Shown: positions 38,817 to 47,142 of the stretch, piece after piece
Layout: each line of letters opens with the position of its first letter
Position numbering within the stretch: position 1 is the first letter of the stretch
From: Neotamlana sedimentorum
Lineage (GTDB): Bacteria > Bacteroidota > Bacteroidia > Flavobacteriales > Flavobacteriaceae
Length of the DNA stretch: 64,000 nt
Assembly: GCF_000943565.1 (NCBI RefSeq)
Contig: NZ_JTDW01000007.1
Coordinates: 1-64,000 of the forward strand
Direction: 5' to 3'
Notes under the pieces: generated by a model
What the model was told of the DNA's origin: nothing
The model's database searches: none
Seen by the model: only the letters and a program-made list of their open reading frames with translations
Translations under genes and position numbers: made by a program

Positions 38817-39770
38817 ATGAATTTTAAGATTGATAAATTTGTTGTTGCCATAATAATTGTGGTTTTATTTGCTTATTTATTTCCCAATGCAGCAGGAGAT
38901 TTGCCATTAAACACTATTGGAAGCATAGGTGTTTCGTTAATTTTCTTTTTTTACGGACTTAAATTGAGTCCAGAAAAAATAAAGGCAGGTTTAAAAAACT
39001 GGAAATTGCATGTTTTAGTTCAAGCTACAACATTTTTAATTTTCCCTTTAATTGTTTTGTGTTTTTACCCTTGGGTTAATGAAACCAACAAAACATTGTG
39101 GTTAGGCTTTTTATTTTTAGCTGCTTTACCATCAACCGTTTCTTCGTCTGTAGTTATGGTTTCTATAGCCAAAGGCAATATAACCGCTGCTATTTTTAAC
39201 GCCAGTATTTCCGGTTTAATTGGGGTTTTAGTTACACCCATTTGGATGGGATTATTTTTAAACTCTAATACCGCTGATTACAGTTTAGCTACTATTTATA
39301 AAAACTTATTTTTAGAAATTTTAGCTCCGGTAATTTTAGGCTTATTACTACACAGGTTTTTAGGAAGCTTTGCCATAAAACACAAAAACTACTTAACACT
39401 GTTTGACAAAAGCGTTATACTACTTATTATCTATAAAAGTTTTTCAAAATCCTTTTCCGATGGTATTTTTAATGGTTTAGGCTTACCAATGTTGGCTGGT
39501 GTATTTATAGTAGCTGTTCTACTATTTTTTACAATTTACTTCTTAATTGGTTTTATTAGCAAGCAACTTCAATTTAATGAAGAAGATAAAATTACTGCCC
39601 AATTTTGCGGAACAAAAAAATCTTTAGTTCACGGTACCGTGTTCTCTAAAATACTGTTTCAAAATGCATCGTTTTTAGGCATTATTTTGCTTCCCGTAAT
39701 GCTATTTCACGCTTTTCAAATTTTAACCATAAGCGTTATTGCCGCCAAAAAAGCAAAACATAAAATATAA
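38817..39770 (+). CDS. Bile acid:sodium symporter-like (SBF_like) transporter
   Basis: A 317-residue integral membrane protein with nine or ten helices and the SBF_like family features (YGLKLSPEKIKAGLKNWKLH near the start; ALPSTVSSSVVMVSIAKGN as the crossing motif; FCGTKKSLVHGT near the end). Members resemble YfeH-type carriers; substrates are not established. It ends at a perfect terminator shared with the convergent PfpI-type gene. No partner genes indicate substrate. Confidence 0.88.
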   Translation: MNFKIDKFVVAIIIVVLFAYLFPNAAGDLPLNTIGSIGVSLIFFFYGLKLSPEKIKAGLKNWKLHVLVQATTFLIFPLIVLCFYPWVNETNKTLWLGFLFLAALPSTVSSSVVMVSIAKGNITAAIFNASISGLIGVLVTPIWMGLFLNSNTADYSLATIYKNLFLEILAPVILGLLLHRFLGSFAIKHKNYLTLFDKSVILLIIYKSFSKSFSDGIFNGLGLPMLAGVFIVAVLLFFTIYFLIGFISKQLQFNEEDKITAQFCGTKKSLVHGTVFSKILFQNASFLGIILLPVMLFHAFQILTISVIAAKKAKHKI

Positions 39771-39800
39771 AAAAAGCAGGAACTAAGTTCCTGCTTTTTT
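39771..39800. terminator. Bidirectional terminator between convergent genes
   Basis: Perfect inverted repeat AAAAAGCAGGAAC / GTTCCTGCTTTTT with a 3-base loop, with T runs on both strands. It serves the symporter gene (plus) and the PfpI-type gene (minus). Confidence 0.88.
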
Positions 39801-39820
39801 ATTTGAGTGTTTAATTAATA

Positions 39821-40387
39821 TTATGCAGTTTGCATTTTGTGCTTACCTTCGTAAACCTCTTCTACTAATTTTTTATTAAATGCTGGTAAATCTTCAGGAG
39901 AACGACTGGTTACTAAACCTTCGTCTACAACTACTTCTTGATTTACCCATTGGGCACCTGCGTTTTCGATATCTGTTTTAATAGAACTAAACGAGGTTAC
40001 TTTACGACCTTTTAAAACATCGGCTTCAGCCAACAACCATGGCGCATGACAAATTGCTGCAACTGGTTTTTTATTTTCAAAAAACGATTTTACAAAACCA
40101 ATGGCTTTATCGTTTCGTCTTAATAAATCAGGATTAATAAGTCCGCCTGGTAACATTAAAGCATTGTAGTTGCTTTGCGAAACTTCATCTAAAGTTTTAT
40201 CTACTTTATAGGAATTACTCCAATTACCATTTTTCCAACCTTTAATTTCGCCAGATTCTAAAGACACGATATGCACATCGGCACCGGCTTCTTCAAGGGC
40301 TTTTTTAGGTTCGCTTAATTCACTTTCTTCAAATCCGTTGGTTGCTAAAATTGCAACGGTTTTTTTCTCTAAATTTTCCATTTTCAT
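39821..40387 (-). CDS. PfpI/DJ-1 family stress protein
   Basis: A 188-residue class I glutamine amidotransferase-like protein of the PfpI/DJ-1/YhbO group. The nucleophile elbow is AAICHAPWLL, with the Glu in FEESEL near the N-terminus and LPGGLINPD preceding. Family members are general stress proteins reported as glyoxalase, deglycase or protease. It lies downstream of the WYL regulator gene on the same strand with a 133-bp gap, and has a possible promoter of its own (40446-40453). Confidence 0.92.
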   Translation of the reverse strand: MKMENLEKKTVAILATNGFEESELSEPKKALEEAGADVHIVSLESGEIKGWKNGNWSNSYKVDKTLDEVSQSNYNALMLPGGLINPDLLRRNDKAIGFVKSFFENKKPVAAICHAPWLLAEADVLKGRKVTSFSSIKTDIENAGAQWVNQEVVVDEGLVTSRSPEDLPAFNKKLVEEVYEGKHKMQTA

Positions 40388-40445
40388 TTGTGATTTTTTG
40401 GGTTAATATTTCTCCATTCAAACTAATGGATATATTCACCGAAAC

Positions 40446-40453
40446 CAAATATA
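40446..40453 (-). promoter_or_regulatory. Candidate -7 element for the PfpI gene
   Basis: TATATTTG on the minus strand, 58 bases before the start codon. No clear -33. Confidence 0.4.
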
Positions 40454-40520
40454 ACGAACGGATTAACCTAGACTTAACAGGTTTTGTTAATGAAAAATTA
40501 AAAGCCCCAAATATCAATTC

Positions 40521-41480
40521 TTATTCTAAATTAGAAATAGCTTTCTCAAAAACATCTTTTAATTTAGCCTTTAAATTTTTGGGTTCTATAATTTTAGCAT
40601 AATCGGAAAACACCACAAACCAACGTAAAAAGCTATGTTCTACATAAGGGGTTAAAAATGTCATTTCAACAAAATTTCCTTTTACTTTTTCCGACACAAA
40701 ACCATGTTGCCATTTACTGTTATTTATAAACCGCACCACCTTTTTATCCACTTGAATAACCACTTTTGTTTTTTCTACATTATCCGATTTACTGCGATAG
40801 TCATCTAAAGAAATATGTTCTCTTGTAAAACTTTGTTGTGTGGCTTTAATGGCTTGCATTCTATCGGTTCGAAATTGTCGGTAATCATTTCGAAGATGAC
40901 AAAACGCTAAAACATACCAGAACCCGCTTTCTTGATAAATTCCAACTGCTTCAACATGACGTTCGGTTGGCGTTTCATTATTTAAAGCCTGATATTTTAA
41001 ATAGACTTGACGTTTTTCTGCAATACTTTCAAATAAAACCTCTAGTGCATTTGGTAAATCGTCATTAAATAATTTATGTGTAGGATCGACCAGAATTTGA
41101 GACTCTAAAGCTGAAATCCAATCTTTTTCTCGACCTCGAAGCACCGATTTTAATTTAAACATCGCTGATTCGTAATAATTACCTAACGATTTATCGACAT
41201 ACTTTTGCATTAGCTTTTCGGCCGCAACAAAGCTTCCTGCTTCCTCACGTGTAAACATAACTGGCGGTAAACGGTAACCTTCCATTATTGAATATCCTAC
41301 ACCTGCTTCGCTAATTATTGGTACTCCCGAGGCGTCAAGCGTACGAATATCGCGATAAATAGTGCGTAAACTTACCTGAAACCTATCGGCCAATTCTTGT
41401 GCTTTTACAACACGTTTGGATTGTAATTGAATAAGTATGGCCACAATTCTATCAAAACGTTTTACCGTGTCTAAACTCAT
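40521..41480 (-). CDS. HTH-WYL transcriptional regulator (YafY type)
   Basis: A 319-residue regulator with an N-terminal winged helix (VKRFDRIVAILIQLQSKRVV, LADRFQVSLRTIYRDIRTLD) and a WYL domain (HVEAVGIYQESGFWYVLAFC, RQFRTDRMQAI) plus a WCX C-terminal extension. WYL domains sense nucleic acid or nucleotide ligands in characterised relatives, several linked to DNA damage or phage defence. I use the ATG at 41480; an upstream frame to 41549 would add 23 residues that run through the candidate promoter (41500-41507). It faces a DinB-like gene across a region with two palindromic sites. Confidence 0.93.
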   Translation of the reverse strand: MSLDTVKRFDRIVAILIQLQSKRVVKAQELADRFQVSLRTIYRDIRTLDASGVPIISEAGVGYSIMEGYRLPPVMFTREEAGSFVAAEKLMQKYVDKSLGNYYESAMFKLKSVLRGREKDWISALESQILVDPTHKLFNDDLPNALEVLFESIAEKRQVYLKYQALNNETPTERHVEAVGIYQESGFWYVLAFCHLRNDYRQFRTDRMQAIKATQQSFTREHISLDDYRSKSDNVEKTKVVIQVDKKVVRFINNSKWQHGFVSEKVKGNFVEMTFLTPYVEHSFLRWFVVFSDYAKIIEPKNLKAKLKDVFEKAISNLE

Positions 41481-41499
41481 AATGTTGTAACATATATCC

Positions 41500-41507
41500 C
41501 AAAGATA
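41500..41507 (-). promoter_or_regulatory. Candidate -7 element for the WYL regulator gene
   Basis: TATCTTTG on the minus strand, 19 bases before the ATG at 41480. It supports that start over the longer frame. Confidence 0.45.
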
Positions 41508-41585
41508 GGATTTAAGGTTGAAGTTTGTATTTAATTTACGCTTCAACATAATCTATTGATTTTTAATAGGACTCAAAACTACTAC

Positions 41586-41661
41586 TGAGGCATGACAAAG
41601 GATTGTCAGTAGAAAAAAGTGAAAATTATTTTTTTACTACTGACATAAAGCTGTCACCTCA
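41586..41661. promoter_or_regulatory. Two inverted copies of a palindromic operator-like site
   Basis: Left copy 41586-41612 and right copy 41637-41661 are reverse complements: both contain TGAGG, TGACA, a 6-base centre, and TGTCAGTAG (the left copy has two extra bases after TGAGG). Within each copy TGACA and TGTCA form an inverted repeat. A 24-base A/T stretch separates them. The right copy covers the expected -33 region of the dinB-like promoter. Likely binding site of the adjacent WYL regulator (inference). Confidence 0.7.
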
Positions 41662-41667
41662 CCCGGC

Positions 41668-41675
41668 TAATTTTG
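41668..41675 (+). promoter_or_regulatory. Candidate -7 element for the DinB-like gene
   Basis: TAATTTTG fits TAnnTTTG, 34 bases before the ATG at 41710. The -33 zone overlaps the right operator copy and lacks a good TTG, as would suit a promoter that needs or is blocked by a regulator. Confidence 0.5.
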
Positions 41676-41709
41676 ATTTCAAATAACAATAACATTAAAA
41701 TTAAAAATC

Positions 41710-42201
41710 ATGGAAACAACTTTTAACACCACTGTATCGCCAATTATTAAACCTTCACAATTATTAGAGCACTGGCAAGGACACCGCAGTTTAACACGTC
41801 GCGTAATTGAAGCTTTTCCAGAAGATGCATTTTTTAATTATTCTATAGGAGGCATGCGTACGTTTGCCGATATGGTTATGGAACTGTTAGGTATTGCAGC
41901 ACCAGGGACTAAAGAAATTGCCACAGGAAAAACCGTCCAATTAATTGAAAAAATTAACCATAATAATCAAAAAGCTAAAATTTTAGAATTATGGGATAAG
42001 TCCACCTACGATATTAATACTTATTGGGCTCAAATTAAACCAGAACAATTTCAAGATAGCATTAAAAGTTTTGGGCAATTTGAAGGCACTGTTTGGTCGG
42101 CCATATTTTATTTTATTGACAATGAAATTCATCATCGCGGACAAGCCTATGTTTATTTACGCGCTTTAAATATTGAACCACCTTTCTTTTACGAACGCTA
42201 A
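41710..42201 (+). CDS. DinB-like four-helix metal-binding protein
   Basis: A 163-residue protein of the DinB/YfiT superfamily (not the Y-family polymerase of the same name). It has the four-helix layout, an N-terminal LLEHWQGHRSLTRRVIEAFP helix with a histidine, and the C-terminal metal motif NEIHHRGQAYVYLR. Relatives use the His triad for thiol transfer or unknown chemistry and are often stress-induced. It shares an operon with the 72-residue gene that follows and is probably regulated by the divergent WYL protein. Confidence 0.9.
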   Translation: METTFNTTVSPIIKPSQLLEHWQGHRSLTRRVIEAFPEDAFFNYSIGGMRTFADMVMELLGIAAPGTKEIATGKTVQLIEKINHNNQKAKILELWDKSTYDINTYWAQIKPEQFQDSIKSFGQFEGTVWSAIFYFIDNEIHHRGQAYVYLRALNIEPPFFYER

Positions 42202-42211
42202 AATTTATTTT

Positions 42212-42430
42212 ATGAATTCTGTTTTGGTTTTTAAAACATCTATTACATCACAAGGTGAAATTAAACAGTTAAAACCTGTTTTAAACACTTTAATAGCTAA
42301 AAATGATTACTGGAATTTCGACTTGGAAGATTGTGACAACATTTTTCGAGTTGAAACCAAAACTATTGAACCGCGCACTATTTTGCAAGTTTTTAAAGGA
42401 TTTGGGTTTTATTGTGAGGAATTGGTTTGA
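42212..42430 (+). CDS. Small protein of unknown function
   Basis: A 72-residue protein with the ATG at 42212, 10 bp after the DinB-like gene (a longer frame from 42173 would overlap that gene by 29 bp). The pattern beta-alpha-beta (SVLVFKTSI, EIKQLKPVLNTLIAK, WNFDLED) recalls a small ferredoxin-like fold similar to HMA domains, but there is no CXXC. Followed by a strong terminator. Function not recognised; co-transcription with the DinB-like gene is the only clue. Confidence 0.75.
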   Translation: MNSVLVFKTSITSQGEIKQLKPVLNTLIAKNDYWNFDLEDCDNIFRVETKTIEPRTILQVFKGFGFYCEELV

Positions 42431-42450
42431 TTTATAAATCAAATAATTCA

Positions 42451-42496
42451 AAAGGAACAGTTTTATTTACATAAAAAAACTGTTCCTTTCGTTTTT
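42451..42496 (+). terminator. Terminator of the DinB-like operon
   Basis: 14-bp perfect stem AAAGGAACAGTTTT / AAAACTGTTCCTTT with an 11-base loop, then a T run. Confidence 0.85.
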
Positions 42497-42545
42497 TATA
42501 TAATATCAAGTTTAAATTTAAGAATTAGATTATTATTTCAATATT

Positions 42546-43073
42546 TTATCCATTCCCCAATTTTTCAAAAATAAAATTTGCATCACCATCAATTGGTAAA
42601 ATAGTTGCCAGCGGCAAATCTTCTAAAATCATTGAACCAGACTCAAATTTTATTGTAATAGAAACAGTTTCGTCCTCTGAATTTGTAATAATGAGTTGGT
42701 CATCCTGTAAATCCCATGTACCAGTAAATATGTCGATCTTACTGCAATCTGCAACATACTCTACCTCCTCCACAGTAGGATTATAATCAGTTACATTGTA
42801 TTGTTCTAATATTAGAGATTTATCTGGTTTAAATTCAAAAGACATCAATTCGCACCCTTCGTTAATTATTACTTCTAAAAAACCTATGATGTCTTGAGAA
42901 AGTTCAACAGGAACTGTATTACCATCTAGATTAATATCGGTTATATCTCTTAACTCCCAAACACCTTCAAAAGCGACTTCTTGATCTTTTATTTCTTCTT
43001 CATTTAAAGATTTTGAACAGGATAGTGTAAACAATAATGTTACTAAAGCGGTAAAAATTTTAATAGTTTTCAT
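42546..43073 (-). CDS. Lipocalin-like lipoprotein
   Basis: A 175-residue lipoprotein (MKTIKIFTALVTLLFTLSC, Cys at 19). The mature part has the strands and the GVWELRDI and FTGTWDLQDDQLIIT segments of Bacteroidota lipocalin-like lipoproteins. Acidic (many Glu/Asp). Three other cysteines (one in NEGCELM, one in VADCSK, plus the lipobox) could include a disulfide. Function unknown. The TonB-receptor gene ends on the same strand 128 bp upstream. Confidence 0.8.
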   Translation of the reverse strand: MKTIKIFTALVTLLFTLSCSKSLNEEEIKDQEVAFEGVWELRDITDINLDGNTVPVELSQDIIGFLEVIINEGCELMSFEFKPDKSLILEQYNVTDYNPTVEEVEYVADCSKIDIFTGTWDLQDDQLIITNSEDETVSITIKFESGSMILEDLPLATILPIDGDANFIFEKLGNG

Positions 43074-43201
43074 ATGAATTAATTTATGTATTTAATTACA
43101 CATCGACACATGAAACTTTTGTCATCACAAAAAAGAAAAAACTATCTAGTTAATAAATAGAAAATAAATAACTGGTAAATATTAGTTGTAATCGAATGGG
43201 C

Positions 43202-45610
43202 TTACTGAAACTTAAAGTTATAAGTTAACGAAAAAACAGGACTGTTTGTAACTAATAATTCATAAGACCCCAAAGGGTTGTTTGAGAAAACTTCGTTAAA
43301 TTCTCCGTTACGTTGCGCGTAGTATTTATTAAACGGATTTTTTCGGCCGTAAACATTATAAATAGTAAAAGTCCAGTCGCTTATTAGGCGTCTATTTTTA
43401 TTTTTACTTACATTAATGTTCCATGCAAAATCTAAACGATGATATGTTGGTAATCGTGAATTATTTCGCTCTAAATAAATAGGAACGGTTATATCTTGAA
43501 TATCAAAATTACCGTTAGCAATAGTATACGGTCTACCAGACTGTCCGGTAAAATTAAAACGTAAGGTATTGTATTTATCACTTTTAAAATTAAGGGTTGC
43601 ATTAAAAACATGAGGTCTATCGAAATCTGAATTATACCATTGATTATTATTTACTCTATCCCCGAGGTCATTATTTTCGGTTCGTAATAAACTTTTAGAC
43701 CATGTGTAGTTTATCCAACCGTTAAGCTTTCCTTTAGCTTTTTTTAAACTTAGCTCAACACCATAAGCTTTTCCTTTACCCTGAACTACAAATTGCTCTA
43801 GGTTTTTCTCAAGAAAAAAATCGGCTCCTGGTTTATAAGTTAAATGGTTATTTGTAGCTCTATAATAACCTTCAATACTCATTTCTATTTTATTGTTATC
43901 AAAGTTTTTATAAACACCTAAACTATAGGCATTACTACTTTGTGGTTTAACATAAGGGTCTGAAGCCTTCCATCTCGATGTTGGTATTGGCGTTGTACTA
44001 TTATAAATATTTTGCAAATATTGATGTACGCTTGAGTAACTTGCTTTAATAGATATATTGTCATTTAACTTTAAATTAAGTCCTAATCTAGGTTCTAGAT
44101 TATTATAATCGTTAACTTTTTCTCCTTTGCCAAAAAACTCTGTTTCAATTATTTCTTCGGCATCATCGTAGGTATTTAAAGTATAAGGTCCTTGAAAACA
44201 GAAATAATTATATCTTAATCCTGCAGATAATGTTAAATTAGAAAATGGTTTAAGATTAGCATTTGCATATCCTGAAAAGTCGTAACTCGTTTCGGTTGGA
44301 AGCAAAATTGGCAATACAGTATTGGAGCTTCCAACATTTAACTTTCCAGGAGATATCTTGTATTGGTTAGACTGAATCCCTGCATAATAATCGAATGTAT
44401 TCGACACTTTTTTAGTAAATTCTGTAACCAAGCTTAAATAGTTAATTTTAGATTCGAATTCAATTTCATTCGTACTATCTATCTCAGGAAAAATATTTCT
44501 TGGCCTGTAATTACTACTTACTAAAATGGTTCTAAGATTCGTACTATTATTGAATGTATGCAACCAATTTAAAGTACCATTTAAAGTTTTAAAATCGTAT
44601 TGATTGGTCTCTGCAACAATATTTTCAACACTAGAAATTAAATCTAATTGATAAAAATCTTTGCTATAAAACGAAGTAATTGCAATTTGATCCTTGTCGG
44701 TTGGAAGATATAATAATTTTATTGTGCCGTCGTAAAAACGTGCTTTTGTGTTATTTAATCGCTTAGAAAAAATTGGCAATAAAAAATCTGTAAGACCAGC
44801 TCTACCACCAGCAATTAACATTAGCTTATCTTTTATTATTGGTGTTTCAAGAGCTAATCTGCTGGACACCAACCCAACGCCTCCACTTAATTTAAATTGG
44901 CTTACATATGGGTTTTTAACCTTTACACCTAAAACAGAACTTGTTCTACCTCCATAACGAGCAGGAATATTAGCCCTATATAAATCTACGTTCGAAATAA
45001 CGTCTGGTGTAAACACCGAGAATAAACCAAATAAATGCGTGGGGTTAAAAATTGGAGCATGATCATAGAGAATTAAATTTTGATCTAAAGAGCTTCCTCT
45101 TACCGATAATCCGTTACTAATTTCTCCTGAATTATTTACACCAGCTAATAAAGTTACTCCTCTAAGTATATCGAACTCGCCAGCAGCTGCTGGTATTTTA
45201 TTCAAATCTTCAGCTTTTAATTGTATTGTCCCCATTTGCGGCGACTCTAAATTATCGTTAACTCTTTTTGCATTTACTATTACTTCTGATAATTGCTCAT
45301 CATTACCTATTAGCTTTACATCCAATTTCATGTTCTTATCTAATTGAACATGCTTTATTTTATCTTTAAAACCAATATAAGTGAGCACTACTTGGTAGTT
45401 GTTATTTTTGGGTAAATTTATAGAAAACTCTCCTCTCGAATTTGTTACACCTCCACATGAGCATGGCTCAATAAAAATGTTTACATTCTCCATTGGAGTT
45501 CCTGTTTTTTGGTTTAAAACCTGCAACGATAATTGATATTCTTGGTTTTGCCCATAACCAATACCAAAAAAACAAATAAATTGTAAAACAAATAAGTAAA
45601 ACGTCTTCAT
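43202..45610 (-). CDS. TonB-dependent receptor with carboxypeptidase-like regulatory domain
   Basis: An 802-residue outer membrane receptor. A signal peptide (ending GIGYGQ) is followed by a CarboxypepD_reg-like domain (residues about 25-105, YQLSLQVLNQKTGTPMENVN), then a plug (about 110-240, RGSSLDQNLILYDHAPIFNP) and a barrel ending in an aromatic Phe-Lys-Phe-Gln strand. It is shorter than SusC proteins. It follows the DUF4249 lipoprotein gene by 12 bp, a common pairing, so the two probably form an uptake or surface complex. Substrate not indicated. Confidence 0.92.
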   Translation of the reverse strand: MKTFYLFVLQFICFFGIGYGQNQEYQLSLQVLNQKTGTPMENVNIFIEPCSCGGVTNSRGEFSINLPKNNNYQVVLTYIGFKDKIKHVQLDKNMKLDVKLIGNDEQLSEVIVNAKRVNDNLESPQMGTIQLKAEDLNKIPAAAGEFDILRGVTLLAGVNNSGEISNGLSVRGSSLDQNLILYDHAPIFNPTHLFGLFSVFTPDVISNVDLYRANIPARYGGRTSSVLGVKVKNPYVSQFKLSGGVGLVSSRLALETPIIKDKLMLIAGGRAGLTDFLLPIFSKRLNNTKARFYDGTIKLLYLPTDKDQIAITSFYSKDFYQLDLISSVENIVAETNQYDFKTLNGTLNWLHTFNNSTNLRTILVSSNYRPRNIFPEIDSTNEIEFESKINYLSLVTEFTKKVSNTFDYYAGIQSNQYKISPGKLNVGSSNTVLPILLPTETSYDFSGYANANLKPFSNLTLSAGLRYNYFCFQGPYTLNTYDDAEEIIETEFFGKGEKVNDYNNLEPRLGLNLKLNDNISIKASYSSVHQYLQNIYNSTTPIPTSRWKASDPYVKPQSSNAYSLGVYKNFDNNKIEMSIEGYYRATNNHLTYKPGADFFLEKNLEQFVVQGKGKAYGVELSLKKAKGKLNGWINYTWSKSLLRTENNDLGDRVNNNQWYNSDFDRPHVFNATLNFKSDKYNTLRFNFTGQSGRPYTIANGNFDIQDITVPIYLERNNSRLPTYHRLDFAWNINVSKNKNRRLISDWTFTIYNVYGRKNPFNKYYAQRNGEFNEVFSNNPLGSYELLVTNSPVFSLTYNFKFQ

Positions 45611-45622
45611 TAGATAAAAGTG

Positions 45623-46786
45623 CTAATTTGGCCAATCTTCTGGTTTAATGGATGTAGAATAAAACCCCTCTCTACAGGGTGCGTAAAGCACTTCAGGAGT
45701 ACCAGGTGGTGTCGGATTATTTTCACTTTCAGGAAAAAGCACTTCGAGAGCATCAATAGCTCCTTGTAAACTTTCCCGGTCTAAAAAAATAGTTGCTTTT
45801 GAGGTAGCGGCGGCAGTAAATCTTCCTAAAACATACTCGTCTTCTTGGTTAGGATTATACATATTACCAACTAAGGCTGCTGGCGGTGGTGCGTTAAAAC
45901 CACTATTATTTTCTGTTAGGTCTTTAAGTACTTTATAATAGTTATACGCTGGTTTTGATAATGAAAACTGTCTTATTTCAACCAAAATATCTTTTACATT
46001 ATGTAATAAAATGTTGGCTATTGGTAATTGAGAAATTGCAGAGCCATTGGTAAATTCATCATCTAAAATCTCAATTTTTTGATTGTATCGTATGCGCCAA
46101 CAATCTGGCTCGCATAAATAGGTAACGTAAAAAGGTTCTGCAGCTCTTGGATAATACCCATCAAAATTATCACAAATACCATTTCTGTAATAGGAATCAA
46201 CGCAAGTCAAGCAAATTACTTTTGTTTCAAAAGACCTAAAGCTCCAATAATAATAATTTTTTTCGTCTACAGGATCATTAAAACTTACCTTAATGCTGTG
46301 TCCAGGAACATAGCCTTCTTTTTCTATTGAATACTCTAATTCTTGCTTAAATTCAGCTTCAATACTCCCAATTGCTACAGGTTGTTTTATGGTTTCTGGC
46401 AAAGACTTATATTCTCGCCCATCGGCTAGCTTTATCTCCAATACCCAAGTATCACCTAAAGATGCTTCAAAATCATTTGGAGGTAAATATACTTCAGATT
46501 CAACATCTTCAATTAAATTAACAACTTCTGTGGTGTTTGTATTAACAAAAGTTATACTTGCATTATTTACTGGAACATTTACGTATTTACCAAATACGGC
46601 TTCTATTTCAGACTCTTTAATTTTAACAAAAGACCCACCTGTTTCATTGGAAATTATAGCTTTAATAGTTATTAAACCGGTAATATAATTAAACTCTGGT
46701 TCTACTGGTTCTATACAATTCATTTGTATAATAAATTGAGACAGTACAAAAAATTTAATTAAGGGCCACTTGCATCTTTTACACAT
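45623..46786 (-). CDS. DUF4249 lipoprotein-like partner of the TonB receptor
   Basis: A 387-residue protein of the DUF4249 family, which nearly always sits beside a TonB-dependent receptor. The N-terminus has a hydrophobic stretch ending at C24 (IIQMNC), a loose lipobox. Residues about 195-245 hold a cluster of cysteines (VICLTCVDS, NGICDNFDG, YLCEPDCW), likely disulfides in the extracellular fold. It is the first gene of a two-gene unit. Exact role unknown. Confidence 0.88.
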   Translation of the reverse strand: MCKRCKWPLIKFFVLSQFIIQMNCIEPVEPEFNYITGLITIKAIISNETGGSFVKIKESEIEAVFGKYVNVPVNNASITFVNTNTTEVVNLIEDVESEVYLPPNDFEASLGDTWVLEIKLADGREYKSLPETIKQPVAIGSIEAEFKQELEYSIEKEGYVPGHSIKVSFNDPVDEKNYYYWSFRSFETKVICLTCVDSYYRNGICDNFDGYYPRAAEPFYVTYLCEPDCWRIRYNQKIEILDDEFTNGSAISQLPIANILLHNVKDILVEIRQFSLSKPAYNYYKVLKDLTENNSGFNAPPPAALVGNMYNPNQEDEYVLGRFTAAATSKATIFLDRESLQGAIDALEVLFPESENNPTPPGTPEVLYAPCREGFYSTSIKPEDWPN

Positions 46787-47142
46787 TTATACATTAATTA
46801 ATGTATCCAAAACGGGGTAATTTTCACGTTTTTGAAAACGGATTTAGGTGTAAATATAAATTAAGTTAAAAACCTAATATGTAACCCATTACCCTAAGTC
46901 TATAAAATAAACTCCATTTTTCAATGAATGTTTATTTCACAGTTTTCCATTTAGTATTTTTCAAGCGAATGTTAAAATAAAATGATCCTACTTTGAGATT
47001 AAGATTTAAAGCACCAATATTTAAAAGAATAGCATAATTATTAATTTATCAATACTTAACTGATGAAACTAATATTATATATTAAACTAGTGTAAAAAAA
47101 TGAGCATTTCAAAGATTACCTATACTCATATTATCCACAATA
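46787..47142. other. Non-coding AT-rich stretch
   Basis: 356 bases between the DUF4249 gene start and the ygiQ stop, both on the minus strand. I see no coding frame, no good TAnnTTTG on the minus strand, no tRNA fold and no long inverted repeat. It probably contains the DUF4249 promoter in a form I cannot recognise. Confidence 0.6.

Noticed and set aside
40342-40602. 86-residue plus-strand frame spanning the PfpI-WYL gap
   Set aside because: It overlaps the 5' end of the PfpI gene and the 3' end of the WYL gene in antisense; no start context and no family features.
41481-41549. Upstream extension of the WYL regulator
   Set aside because: The extra 23 residues would cross a good -7 element and do not resemble the start of the family; ATG at 41480 fits.
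46787-47142. Attachment site or ncRNA in the 356-bp AT-rich gap
   Set aside because: No integrase nearby, no direct repeats or long inverted repeats found by eye.
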